A stretch of DNA of 64,000 nt, taken from the NCBI RefSeq assembly GCF_020618475.1, contig NZ_CP085341.1, forward strand, positions 186,001 to 250,000, in the 5' to 3' direction. Positions 17,606 through 26,281 of the stretch are shown here, in pieces. The notes under the pieces are model-generated. The model was given only the letters and a program-made list of their open reading frames with translations, was not told the origin of the DNA and did not search any database. Source of the stretch: Haladaptatus halobius (GTDB lineage: Archaea; Halobacteriota; Halobacteria; Halobacteriales; Haladaptataceae). The translations under genes were made by a program, and so were the position numbers. How positions within the stretch are numbered: position 1 is the first letter of the stretch; each line of letters opens with the position of its first letter.

Positions 17606-17827
17606 ATGACCGACGACAGGCGATCACTCTCACCCCTAACGTATGAAGCGTATGACGCACTCACGGCGGTGTTTGACCAGGACGAGACATTCACCCGTGA
17701 GCAGGCCTATACCAGTCTGAGCGAGCAGGATATCGATCAGGTGACGGCTGACGACCTACTCCAAATGTTGTTAGATCGAGGCTACCTCTACGAAGTCGAG
17801 GGAGAGTTGCGGATTACGGGCGAGTAG
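17606..17827 (+). CDS. Small winged-helix-like protein, type B
   Basis: 73-residue member of the six-copy small winged-helix family, starting MTDDRRSLSPLTYEAYDAL and ending DRGYLYEVEGELRITGE. The start was chosen because family similarity begins here and because AAAGGAGG lies 13-20 bases upstream; the open frame itself extends back to 17363 without family similarity. It is the most divergent of the plus-strand copies. It lies 330 bp after the Cmi4-like gene. Function unknown; DNA binding is inferred from fold pattern only. Confidence 0.72.
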   Translation: MTDDRRSLSPLTYEAYDALTAVFDQDETFTREQAYTSLSEQDIDQVTADDLLQMLLDRGYLYEVEGELRITGE

Positions 17828-18029
17828 GTGATCACGATTCGTCCACATGATTCGTCTCATCGACTAGCACGACGTCTCTTTCTCATTGCTAGACTCACAA
17901 TTACAGGTTTCGGTTTGCTGAGCAGCTCACCACAGATAGGCGTGTTCGTTTTGACTTGTTACAGTGACACTTATCGAGCACTGGCTGACCTACTGATATC
18001 TATGTTCTCCATTCGAGCGTCCAAGAACG

Positions 18030-18306
18030 ATGGTCTCAAATGGTGAATCGCCACTTACACTACTCGCACAAGAAGCGCTCAACTCACTCGCGACAGCAGT
18101 TCCGAATGAGAGGGGAGCTCACCTCTGAGCAGGCGTATGCAACTCTCGTGGAGGAAGAAGACCTTGAGCGGTTTGCTGCCGAGGATATTCTTGAACGGCT
18201 GCACATGAGAGTACATGTGTACGAGGTTGATGGTCACTTCCGTCTCACGGGCTTCTTGACCACACATCTAAATGGAGAACACAGGCAACCTGACTGGCGC
18301 CGTTGA
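18030..18306 (+). pseudogene. Small winged-helix-like protein, type C copy 1, frameshifted
   Basis: Reads MVSNGESPLTLLAQEALNSL from 18030, in line with the intact copies at 23729 and 25372. A single extra base near 18110 (CCGAATGAGAGGGGAGC where relatives have GAG-GGC-GAG) then throws the frame; the rest of the family sequence (ELTSEQAYATLVEEEDLERF, ERLHMRVHVYEVDG) continues in the second frame, and the end is also altered. So it is a decayed copy unless the frameshift is programmed. The 74-nt hairpin at 18386 follows it, exactly as after copy 2. Confidence 0.75.
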
Positions 18307-18385
18307 TCGGCGTATGTGGGTTACTACAATCAGAATTTGTGTTTCCGGAATGAGTTTTATGCTCCCAATCAATAGTTGAGACGCG

Positions 18386-18459
18386 CTCTCACAATCCCAG
18401 CACGGACACCCTGCCTGACGCCATCACTCTATCATTGGTGCCGTGACTGGCTGTGAGAG
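18386..18459 (+). ncRNA. Conserved 74-nt hairpin, copy 1
   Basis: CTCTCACA at the left end pairs with TGTGAGAG at the right end, then CCAGCACGG pairs with CCGTGACTGG with one bulge. The loop-side segment TGACGCCATCACTC is identical in the second copy at 24082-24155, and both copies are exactly 74 nt. The weaker inner stem differs in sequence between copies while pairing is largely kept. It lies downstream of a type C small gene in both places. It could be a small RNA, a structured 3' UTR or a mobile-element palindrome. Confidence 0.55.
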
Positions 18460-18657
18460 TACCAACCATTGGCTTTCCTCTTTGCCCAGCGATCGTCAAC
18501 CACTATCGGTTTTCATTCCAGTATCTGCAGACATCGCATAAAATTACTCACCTCTAATCTTCGAGTTCCAAACTCGTCCACTGGCGCTTTTCATCATCGA
18601 AGCGACTGATCTCCGTCAGTAGTAGACGGGAGTCGACTACCCCTCCGGATGGACGCT

Positions 18658-18945
18658 TTACACTCCAGCTTTCATTGCAGTGACTTTCTTGTTGATATCG
18701 TCGATCTGCTCATCAAGGTTCTCGATAAACGAGATTGTCTGGGCAGTTGTCACTGCACCCTGTTTCGATGGGTCGATCAGGTACTCTTCCTCCAGTTTTC
18801 GGAGTGAATAGCGCACTTCGTGATGAGCAAATCCCGTTTCGTTCGACATTTTCACAATCCCGATCGGTTCGCGGTCAACAACCATCAGGAACACCTCTAG
18901 GTGCCGTTCGAGCATGTCCACTTCTTTCTCCACACGGTCGATCAT
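18658..18945 (-). CDS. Small HTH regulator with coiled-coil tail
   Basis: 95-residue protein; start chosen at MIDRVEKEVDMLERHLEV (18945), while the open frame extends to 19041 without sense. A winged-helix pattern occupies residues ~10-70 (EPIGIVKMSNETGFAHHEVRYSLRKLEEEYLIDPSKQGAV), followed by a helix-rich tail (FIENLDEQIDDINKKVTAM). It resembles small haloarchaeal transcriptional regulators that act as dimers. It is 96 bp downstream of the HalOD1 gene on the same strand, so they may be cotranscribed. Target unknown. Confidence 0.72.
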   Translation of the reverse strand: MIDRVEKEVDMLERHLEVFLMVVDREPIGIVKMSNETGFAHHEVRYSLRKLEEEYLIDPSKQGAVTTAQTISFIENLDEQIDDINKKVTAMKAGV

Positions 18946-19041
18946 ACGTGGTATCACGCAGCACGGTGTGTTAACCTTTCTAATTCCGTCAGTGGTTCTC
19001 TCTCGATAACTAGAGCAACGACTTAAAGCAGGACGTACCAA

Positions 19042-19398
19042 CTATCGTCGTGCTTCCAGTGGTTCGTAAATGAGAATGGTCTTGGTACTACGGACGACGA
19101 TGAGATACTCCTCAATCGTGAATCGCACCTCAACGTCACTCTTCTTCTCTGAACTGGCTACGATAAGACCCTCGAGCGCGTCCGGGTTGACATGCTCGTA
19201 CAAGCGCAGGGAGGTCTGGCCACCGGGTGGCTCGATGACATCAACAACTGCCTCAACAACAGACAGTACCGGTGAGCAGTTCGGCTCGATTGAATATGAG
19301 GCTGTCAACGCGTACTGTGGTGGTGGGCTCGGCCCAGAGTGTTCTGTGTCGTTCCTAAACCAACTGGTCGTTTCGCTGGCTATTGGTTCACTCTGCAT
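19042..19398 (-). CDS. HalOD1 output-domain protein
   Basis: 118-residue protein whose C-terminal ~85 residues match the HalOD1 output domain, a halobacterial signalling domain. The marks are VLSVVEAVVDVIE, then LRLYEHVNPDALEGL, then EVRFTIEEYLIVVRSTKTILIYE. HalOD1 is usually fused to sensor kinases or response regulators; here it is alone, so any partner works in trans. A tandem-HalOD1 protein is encoded at 53492-54760. No membrane segment. Confidence 0.85.
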   Translation of the reverse strand: MQSEPIASETTSWFRNDTEHSGPSPPPQYALTASYSIEPNCSPVLSVVEAVVDVIEPPGGQTSLRLYEHVNPDALEGLIVASSEKKSDVEVRFTIEEYLIVVRSTKTILIYEPLEARR

Positions 19399-19463
19399 AG
19401 TTGCTGTTATGCCTCGATCAAGTTGAGTAATAGTTGCTTACGACAGGATTTACTTGATATAGA

Positions 19464-19706
19464 TCAGTGCTCCGGATCAGTAATACGGAGCTTGTCTTCG
19501 ACCTCATAGAGCCAGCCGTAGTTGAGTAGATGTTCGATCGCATGCTGTGCGTCGGCTGGCTCGTCCGGAAACCCCTCGTGGGCGAGTAGCAGATCATGCG
19601 CCCGCCCGTAGGAGAATTCTGTTTGGCGATCGGTGGTCTGAGCCACCAGAATCTCGTAGGCGTCTTCGATCCAATCGGGCAGCGTCCGCGATTTATTCCT
19701 CCACAT
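19464..19706 (-). CDS. Small winged-helix-like protein, type A copy 2
   Basis: 80 residues, starting MWRNKSRTLPDWIEDAYEIL and ending LYEVEDKLRITDPEH. About 80% identical to copy 1 at 14347-14589, and placed in the same orientation 5117 bp further on, with a conserved upstream region (GATTTGTGCCAG and TTAAAG elements around 19730-19760). It is thus part of the proposed tandem duplication. Function unknown. Confidence 0.75.
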   Translation of the reverse strand: MWRNKSRTLPDWIEDAYEILVAQTTDRQTEFSYGRAHDLLLAHEGFPDEPADAQHAIEHLLNYGWLYEVEDKLRITDPEH

Positions 19707-19906
19707 GGGCGTTCACGCACGTCGGTGCGTGATGATTTGTGCCAGGTTCACTTAAAGCGCCGGAGATCGCATGACGTACGACCGCTATCCGCCAATGAGC
19801 TACCACCGATACTCACGTGGACGTCGACGATCGTGGGGTCGGCGAATAGAGAGGAGTACTCAGGTGACCTGGTCACCGAATACGACTGATAGAGCTTTGC
19901 GTACGT

Positions 19907-20150
19907 TCAGGATGTTATCTTTTCGCCAATGAGGTTTGTGGACTCTAGACTGGTTAACGCGTAGTGGGCGGTTTGGGATGAGAGCATCGTTCGTTCGCAG
20001 AGCTGCTGGTAGGTGAACCGGTTCCTCGTGGTCGAGTATGGTATAGACGAGCTTCGCATTCAGTGGCAGTTCAAGTAGCCGTTTGAACTGGGTTTCCGGG
20101 TCAGTTTCAGCAGCGGTGTCCGTGATAAAAGTGATTACTGATACTGGGCA
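19907..20150 (-). pseudogene. Haloarchaeal winged-helix (ArsR/MarR-like) regulator remnant
   Basis: Minus-strand reading gives DPETQFKRLLELPLNAKLVYTILDHEEP, then after a one-base shift FTYQQLCERTMLSSQTAHYALTSLES and NLIGEKITS before a stop. This is the standard haloarchaeal ArsR/MarR-like winged helix. It carries at least one frameshift near 20030 and a premature stop at 19907-19909. The start is also lost. Not functional as it stands. Confidence 0.65.
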
Positions 20151-21633
20151 TCCATAGGTCTCTTGCTTGGACAGCGGGAAATCAGTAGCCCTTCATCCGA
20201 CGCGGAATCCCGGTGAGTCACACCACTTGGGAAATCACATTCGCCTGGAGAACGTCAACTGATCTGCTCAGTCTTGCCGAGTTGAAGACGGAGTCACTGG
20301 TTTTCGTGACCGAATTGCGGACACCCCCTCTTCCCTCGTTTCCACCGTATCCGTCGGTTCCGTGAACACATTCCGTGACTTCCCTGCCAATTCGACCACT
20401 CGTGTTCGGTATGATCTCTACCACGGTTCGACGGGTACCACGAGCGATCATTGTCAATAGAATCGTCCCTAGATGCGTTCTCCTCTGCATTCGTGCCAGC
20501 GAATGCTGTATAGTAACGCAGGGATGGTGACGATCCGTCGGCGCATGCTGTATTGCTACACACTGGTGATGGACTGTCGATTCACCTGACATCTTGTGTG
20601 GGAAGATGACATCTGAGATGATCTGACGCGACCGTTTAGCGCCAATTTACAAATCGAACACGGGGTGTGTCCGCAGCGTACGGTCGGGGCTGATGGCTGG
20701 CGGTCACATACCGTTATCGAGTTGGTCACGACCAGTCGTCACCTCCTTAAAAGCCACCAACACACCAGCGTGTCCGCTGAAAAACCGTCCAACAAGATAC
20801 TGATTTTCACTTGAAACCTGGTGTGTAGAAACAGTGATTCAAGCAATACCGTAAGAGTGGGCACGCTCGGATTCGAATCCAAGTTTCCTGGACGAGTGGA
20901 AGGCGTTATTGATGGACAACAGCATGCCAAGTGGACTCACATTCTCGGTATCTGGATCGCATTCCGGGTGTTCTGCCAGACTGAAGTCCAAGTTCTCTGT
21001 CACCACCTTATCTCATCCTCATGCTCTCACGCGGCATCGTACAGCATCGGCACTGAACCGCTCACTCTCGCCACCGCCCACGATACTAATTGTGGCTACT
21101 GGTGCGACTCCAGGGAACGACACGAGGGAGTTCCGATACCGGTTGGAACGCAGGAACTGTCCGACTCACTCGCTGGTAGTAAACTGTATGCCTGGAACGA
21201 CGAGCGCCCGGAGTGAAGCGATGGAAGCGAGTCACACGCCTGAACCAGTCAGCATTGAGCGACGCGATGGACGGCCGGAAAACCGAGCAAGGCGAGCCGG
21301 AAAGCGAACGGATGTCCTCACCCGTGACAAATTGGTGTCGACACGAGCGACACACCCCTCGTTTTGAGTGAAGTAGTTGATATATTTTGATGCGGCATGA
21401 GATCCATCTCACTGAATGGCTAGGCCGCGAGAGGAAACGAACTGCTCCGAGTATCCGCCAGGTAGAGCCAGAAGAAGAGGGCTGAAAGAAGACAATAAAT
21501 TGATGTCTGTGGCTCACTGCACTCCTTACATCGCAGCACTCGTCTCCTCGACTACGAACCGTCTGCATAATTCAGTCGATATGCGGATCGAACGAGACAA
21601 AACGAGGTCTGCTTTGGTGAACGTTCTTATATG
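20151..21633. other. 1.5-kb stretch without a recognisable gene
   Basis: No reading frame here resembles a family I know, and codon patterns of the open frames are not haloarchaeal. A degenerate ORB-like string (ACACCCCTCGTTTTGAGT) is at about 21353. Possibly debris left by decay within the duplicated region. Confidence 0.45.
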
Positions 21634-21639
21634 TTTATA
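21634..21639 (+). promoter_or_regulatory. TATA box of TRAM gene copy 2
   Basis: TTTATA 25 bases before the ATG at 21664, the same box and distance as before copy 1. The promoter has been kept although the gene is broken. Confidence 0.5.
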
Positions 21640-21663
21640 GAGGTGGATTATAATCGATATTCT

Positions 21664-22046
21664 ATGGTTGAGATCCCCGAGAAGATGCACTGCCTCTATA
21701 GCGGGACGGTAACACGAGCCGCCGACGAGCACGTCATCGAAGTCCCTGCCGTTGAAATCGAAACTGGGGCAGTTCCACCCGATGGAACAGTTCGTGTCGT
21801 GATTCTGCCTCAGTGAGACGCTGGTTCCTCGCCACCACGCCAATCGTCCCATTCAGCGCCGCCCGTTTCAGAGGGGAACGGCGAGAGGTCACCATCGAGG
21901 ATATTGGCTCCAAGGGTGATGGCATTGCGTATCTCGATCGGGGCTATATCCTGTTTGTCCCAGAGACGGAACTTGATGAGACAGTGTTTGTTGAATTTGA
22001 GCGTGTCATGCAACGGTTCGCTGTCGCTGCTGTTCTCGAAGATTGA
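21664..22046 (+). pseudogene. TRAM domain protein, broken copy 2
   Basis: Starts MVEIPEKMHCLYSGTVTR like copy 1. A TGA at 21814-21816 replaces the Arg codon after PQ, and a one-base deletion near 21878 shifts the frame before EVTIEDIGSKGDGIAYLDRG. The rest of the TRAM domain, to VMQRFAVAAVLED, is then intact to 22046. Two lesions, so probably dead. Position (5490 bp from copy 1) fits the tandem duplication. Confidence 0.8.
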
Positions 22047-22133
22047 TAATATGCCGCAGTTTCTTCGGTGTGTATTCTCCTCATTGTTCTGAAGATAATT
22101 TTCGTACGAATCACATTTTAGTTTTCTAAGCGA

Positions 22134-23114
22134 TTACTCTGAATTAAAGGCTGCCAGTTGTTCTTGATACCGATTTCGGATTGTGACTTCAGTAACGTGA
22201 GCTATTTCTGCCACTTCTGGTTGCGTACATTTCTCGTTACACAGGAGTGACGCTGCATAGATTGCTGCGGCAGCAAACCCAGTTGGTGACTTTCCCGAGT
22301 GAAGGCCTTGTTCGAGTGTCACTTCGAGGATTTCGAGTGCTTGATTTTCAACTGCAGTACTCGTCTCAAGCTCTGAGCAAAACCGTGGAATAAATTGTTT
22401 CGGGTTCGTTGGCTCGATTTCCAATGTCAGCTCGTGCGCGATATACCGATAGGTGCGGCCAAGTTCTTTCTCCCCGATTCGCGATACAGTGAGCATCTCA
22501 TCGAGGCTCCGTGGGATGCCGTCCTGTCGACACGCAGCATACAAACAACTCGTTGCCACTCCTTCGATAGAGCGGCCGCGAATCAAATCTTCTGCCAGTG
22601 CGCGCCGATAGATCACACTCGCAATTTCTCGGGTTGTCTCTGGCAGATTCAAGGCACTGGCCATCCGATCGATTTCGCTCAGTGCAAACTGAAGATTCCG
22701 TTCACTTGCATCTTTTGTGCGAATCCGTTGCTGCCAAGTGCGAAGCCGATGGAATTGTTTCCGCTTTCGCTCCGAGAGCGTTCGTCCATAGACATCTTTG
22801 TTCTGCCAATCGATCGTCGTTGTCAACCCTCGATCGTGCATTCGGTGGGTGAGCGGTGCACCCACGCGCGATTTAGAGTCTTTTTCAGTTTGTGTGAATG
22901 CTCGCCACTCGGGGCCCCGATCGAGATGGGAATCATCGAGGACCAGCCCGCAGTTTTGACAAACCAATTCGCCTTGATCGGCACTCTGAATGAGTTTTTC
23001 AGACGTGCATTCTGGACATTGATCGTGCTCTTTCTGTTGGCTTGTCTCATCGGCCGTTTGTTGTTGTTTCCGTTGCCGTATTGATGTCATACATCTTTCT
23101 TCTGAGTTTCTCAC
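22134..23114 (-). CDS. tfb: Transcription initiation factor IIB (TFB)
   Basis: 326-residue TFB, which bridges TBP-bound promoter DNA and RNA polymerase. The N-terminal zinc ribbon (CPECTSEKLI then CQNCG, residues ~34-56) and B-reader region (RGPEWRAFTQ, HDRGLTTTI) are complete. Two cyclin repeats (residues ~125-215 and ~225-320) follow, ending in the HTH VTEVTIRNRYQE. A second Met at residue 9 (MTSIRQRKQQQ) may be the true start. Haloarchaea carry several TFBs, and plasmid-borne ones can redirect transcription to particular promoters. It lies inside the duplicated region but has no counterpart in the first half. Confidence 0.97.
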   Translation of the reverse strand: MRNSEERCMTSIRQRKQQQTADETSQQKEHDQCPECTSEKLIQSADQGELVCQNCGLVLDDSHLDRGPEWRAFTQTEKDSKSRVGAPLTHRMHDRGLTTTIDWQNKDVYGRTLSERKRKQFHRLRTWQQRIRTKDASERNLQFALSEIDRMASALNLPETTREIASVIYRRALAEDLIRGRSIEGVATSCLYAACRQDGIPRSLDEMLTVSRIGEKELGRTYRYIAHELTLEIEPTNPKQFIPRFCSELETSTAVENQALEILEVTLEQGLHSGKSPTGFAAAAIYAASLLCNEKCTQPEVAEIAHVTEVTIRNRYQEQLAAFNSE

Positions 23115-23505
23115 TTGAATGTACGGATAATCTCAGTATGTTGCCGGAGTCGCACGGTAGCTCGAAATAACGTCACTAACTATCAATGTCATACTGATTC
23201 AACCCAACCCTCAGAGATTCGTTCGCGCTTGCAACCACTGCACACGTCGACGCATCGCTCTGGTCGGTGGGGATAATGGCTATGATAATATCTCCACGGT
23301 TTCGATTGAGCGGTTTCGCAATGGGTCGGCGTAGCTGACTTCGTGGCGAGTTGGTTCTCCCGTATTTGGTTGGCCATTCTAGGTTAGTATTTGATACTAG
23401 CCGACAGGTACTCGGTACGTCGTGAATTCATTTTCATCTAGAATGGCTTGTATTATTGTGGACGAATACCTGCACCTGGCGAGAGAACCAGCTTGTGAGC
23501 CAGCG

Positions 23506-23728
23506 TTTTGTTTCACTTTTGCTCTGGTTGGCTGAGCTCTTTCTCCATCGAATACCAAGCGTGGAATGCAGTCAACGTACCCCAGTAGGCGGTATGAGCG
23601 CTCGTACTCATCGTACTCCATCTCTCCACGCTATGTGCTCATTCCTCTGTCACAACGGATCATACAGCATCGCGAATACCCTCCGTCCCGAGGGTTTACT
23701 TATTGCGGACTCGAATCCAGCAGTACTG
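23506..23728 (+). repeat. Conserved leader of type C small gene, copy 2
   Basis: The ~220 bp before the gene at 23729 resembles that before the gene at 25372. Best preserved is the start, TTTCACTTTTGCTCTGGTTGG here and TTTCACTTCCGCTCTGGTTGG at 25161. The two regions then drift apart. It may be a long 5' UTR or simply the edge of the duplicated unit. The rest of 23115-23505 has no recognised gene. Confidence 0.5.
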
Positions 23729-23956
23729 ATGGTCTATAATGGAGAATCGCCGCTCACCCCACTTGCACAAGAAGCACTTGACGCACTTACGGCGGCAGTC
23801 CCGAGCGAGGGCGAGTTCACCTACGAAGAAGCATATGCAGTTCTCGCGGAGGAAGAAGACCTTGAGCGCCCCGCCGCCGAGGATATCATCGAACGACTCT
23901 ACATGGAAGGACATCTGTACGAAGTCGAAGGGAAGCTTCGATTCACTGGCTCCTAA
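23729..23956 (+). CDS. Small winged-helix-like protein, type C copy 2
   Basis: 75 residues, starting MVYNGESPLTPLAQEALDAL; family landmarks are GEFTYEEAYAVLAEEEDLERPAA, DIIERLYMEGHLYEVEGKL and a final RFTG. Start chosen where similarity to the other copies begins. Very acidic. The 74-nt hairpin follows 126 bp after the stop, as it does after the broken copy 1. Function unknown; a winged-helix fold is inferred. Confidence 0.75.
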   Translation: MVYNGESPLTPLAQEALDALTAAVPSEGEFTYEEAYAVLAEEEDLERPAAEDIIERLYMEGHLYEVEGKLRFTGS

Positions 23957-24081
23957 TCAAAAACTTAACAAAAAGAATTAATACAGTGATAAGGATAATC
24001 GATCGACGTATATGAGTTACTACAACCAGATTTTGTGCCTTCGCAATGCATTTTAGCCTTCCACCCGATTGTTTAGATGCA

Positions 24082-24155
24082 CTCTCACAACCACCAGCAC
24101 GGTACACTGTCTGACGCCATCACTCCGACAGTGTCGCCGTGACTGGCTGTGAGAG
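24082..24155 (+). ncRNA. Conserved 74-nt hairpin, copy 2
   Basis: Outer stem CTCTCACA/TGTGAGAG, middle stem CCAGCACGG/CCGTGACTGG and a perfect inner stem ACACTGTC/GACAGTGT enclosing the conserved TGACGCCATCACTC. The inner stem is stronger than in copy 1. The 90 bp before it are also similar between copies (e.g. GAGTTACTACAACCAGA here, GGGTTACTACAATCAGA at 18317). Confidence 0.6.
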
Positions 24156-24269
24156 TTCCCACCATTGGTTGATGGTGACTGTCTATTCAAATCGATTACT
24201 TTGTGATGGCCATCTCTGACGATTGCAGTTTGTAAATCGAGTCTCCATGCTGTAGAGGGACTCAGAATA

Positions 24270-24551
24270 GTGGTGCCAATCGCGAAAAAATTCCGCTCTC
24301 AGCGCCATGAAACGGCAACGTCATCATTGAGTACTGCAGTTGCTCAACTAGTGACCGACGCTAGTTGGTTCCGCGACAACACACAGCTCGTGTTACCGAA
24401 AGGTAGGCTGGCTGATTACCGCAACGATCTTGAACGTCAGTTCATGATTACCATCATCGACGAACAGGACACAGTTCGTCTGATCGGCAGTCCTGTCGTC
24501 ATCATCGATGTACGCAACTGGCTCACTGCGAAAGGGATTGTTATCGACTGA
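24270..24551 (+). CDS. Small haloarchaeal protein, VNG_1110C-like (tentative)
   Basis: 93-residue protein. The core DASWFRDNTQLVLPKGRLADY, then QFMITIIDEQDTVRLIGSPVVI, then VRNWLTAKGIVID resembles a small haloarchaeal family I associate with VNG_1110C. The assignment is from memory and tentative. The C-terminal half looks like a KH-type or similar alpha/beta domain (IIGSPVVI followed by a helix). No membrane segment. A later start near residue 24 is possible. Confidence 0.6.
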   Translation: MVPIAKKFRSQRHETATSSLSTAVAQLVTDASWFRDNTQLVLPKGRLADYRNDLERQFMITIIDEQDTVRLIGSPVVIIDVRNWLTAKGIVID

Positions 24552-24652
24552 TTCCCGCTGTGCCTTCTCTTTCGAGAATCACTTCTGTGAAAAGTGGCTG
24601 TGTGTCGAAGTAATGGATTTCGTTCGAAGTACTTGTCCTGGTTAGCCGTGCG

Positions 24653-24970
24653 CTATTCGCCATCGAGACAGGCTGTGAGCCATATCTGGTGCTGTTCGAG
24701 TAGCTCGTATCCTGCGTCCGCTAACTTGTACTCATTGGTTCGCTTATCGCGTTGACTCTTTTCGACATAGCCTGCTTCAACGAGTGTATTGAGATTGGGA
24801 TACAGCTGGCCATGGTTGACTTCCTGTTCATACACATCTTCCAAGGCGCGTTTAATCGCGAGTCCATACGCGGGCCCGTCACGGGCGAGTATCGCAAGTG
24901 CATCGCGTTGAAACCCGGTGAGATCACTAAACTCTGCTGCTAGTGTGGATTTCTCTGTTGTCTTAGCCAT
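24653..24970 (-). CDS. PadR-family (PhiH1-repressor-like) regulator
   Basis: 105-residue winged-helix repressor of the PadR/PhiH1-repressor type. Marks: LTGFQRDALAILARDGPAYGLAIKRALE, VNHGQLYPNLNTLVEAGYVEKS and KRTNEYKLADAGYELL. These proteins bind DNA as dimers and repress linked genes. Start taken at MAKTTEKS; an ATG 39 bp upstream (25009) is in frame. Two relatives are in this window (34194-34508 and 53100-53372), the three being clearly paralogous. Target unknown. Confidence 0.88.
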   Translation of the reverse strand: MAKTTEKSTLAAEFSDLTGFQRDALAILARDGPAYGLAIKRALEDVYEQEVNHGQLYPNLNTLVEAGYVEKSQRDKRTNEYKLADAGYELLEQHQIWLTACLDGE

Positions 24971-25009
24971 TAGACTCTCTTCTGTTTCCATCTGAATGAA
25001 TCTTTTCAA

Positions 25010-25371
25010 TTCGATTTCTCTATCCTAATCTTTCCGTATGGAACTCACTCGCTACTCACAGTCCTCTAACCTATGAATATTTAACTTTATACTGGACTTG
25101 TTCTTGCACCGTGATAATCGGTAACTATTGTATGTGCCTATTTGTGAGTTAATATCTTGTTTCACTTCCGCTCTGGTTGGGTGAACTCTTTACCTATCGC
25201 CTTCGAAGAGGTAACTGCAGTCGTCGTAATCCAGTATACGGCGTGGACCTGTGCCCCTACCCCATCCTCCCACGCCGTGTGCTCCCCTTGTAACATCACG
25301 ACCAACACAGAGACAAGCGTGTGCTTTGCCCCGAGGATTTACATCAGTAGTACGTGTATTTGATCATATCG
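25010..25371 (+). other. Leader region of type C copy 3
   Basis: 362 bp without a gene. From 25156 it is related to the leader at 23506. The stretch also contains the promoter of the PadR gene on the other strand. Confidence 0.45.
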
Positions 25372-25599
25372 ATGATTTCGAATCGGCGACCGCCACTCAC
25401 ACCACTTGCGCAAGAAGCGCTCGACGCACTCATGAGTGCAGTTCCGAACGACGGGGAACTCACCTATGAGTACGCCTACGATGTCTTGGCACAGGAAGAA
25501 GATCTGAATCAGCCTGCTGCCGAGGATATCATCGAACGACTCTACATGCGTGGCCATGTCTATGAAGTCGAAGGGAAGCTCCGGCTGACCGACTACTGA
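25372..25599 (+). CDS. Small winged-helix-like protein, type C copy 3
   Basis: 75 residues from MISNRRPPLTPLAQEALDAL; an ATG at 25354 adds six residues and is equally possible. Landmarks GELTYEYAYDVLAQEEDL, DIIERLYMRGHVYEVEGKL and RLTDY at the end. It is closest to copy 2 (23729). No hairpin copy was found after it. Function unknown. Confidence 0.75.
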   Translation: MISNRRPPLTPLAQEALDALMSAVPNDGELTYEYAYDVLAQEEDLNQPAAEDIIERLYMRGHVYEVEGKLRLTDY

Positions 25600-25958
25600 T
25601 TGATCGGCTACTGGCGACTCTTATGGCCTGTTTATCCGTCGCTTCAGCCAGTGACCTCACATGGTGATACGAGTCAATCGACATATGTGTGTGATCCACA
25701 TGGTTTTCGTCATGTGCGAATATCATGTCCCTTCGCGTCTGAAGCGTCGCTTCTATCATCTTTTCTCAGGTTGGCACTTGACAGCCCATCCCTGCCACTT
25801 GACCCACTTGACACGGTGGTGTCTCCTCTCATCTGCGGGTACCACCTTCACAATGTCTTCGCTGCAAAACCAGTGAGAAGCACTCGGGTAGGCTCAAACC
25901 CTGGGAAAAGAACCGTTACCCTACCTTAGTCCAGAGTCATTCGCTCTCTCGACGTCGG
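25600..25958. other. Gap after type C copy 3
   Basis: 359 bases, no gene recognised and no hairpin copy, although a short string GCCAGTGACCTCACA is vaguely like the hairpin core. Confidence 0.4.
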
Positions 25959-26281
25959 CTAAAGGTAGTGAATCCCCCGATCAGCGGGTTCCCTTTCTTC
26001 AAGCTGTGCATCGACTAGTTTCACTACGTCACCAATCCGTCGTCCTGCTTGCTGAATATAGAGGATCCCTGTGTGCTCCAGCCCCTCACCTTCAACCAGG
26101 GATAAGAAGTCATCGTCGAACGTCAGCAAGAGCCAGTCATTCGACACGGCATACGCTAATTACTCACGATCTGGATTCCTCAGCGTACCTTCATCACGCG
26201 CCGTCCGCACTGTCCACCCTCAACTCGCGATCCATCAGCAACTGGGATTCAAATACTCTCGTCGCAATACACTGGCCTCAT
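25959..26281 (-). pseudogene. DUF5615-type PIN-like toxin, broken
   Basis: Minus-strand reading gives TRVFESQLLMDRELRVDSADGA, then after a stop and a frameshift DEGTLRNPDRE, a TAA, and LAYAVSNDWLLLTFDDDFLSLVEG to the end at 25959. This is the DUF5615/Mut7-C PIN-like protein with the acidic motif TFDDDF, normally paired with a DUF433 antitoxin. The ATG would overlap the antitoxin stop (ATGA at 26278-26281). At least three lesions, so the nuclease is dead; only the last 62 codons remain open. Confidence 0.78.

Noticed and set aside
20821..21367. Two overlapping plus-strand open frames of 131 and 152 codons
   Set aside because: Too basic and cysteine/serine-rich for haloarchaeal proteins, no recognisable family; probably non-coding.
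21350..21370. A possible sixth ORB-like repeat (ACACCCCTCGTTTTGAGT)
   Set aside because: Only the left half matches, it lacks the GGAGTCGA end, and it is 7 kb from the orc gene; likely chance or debris.
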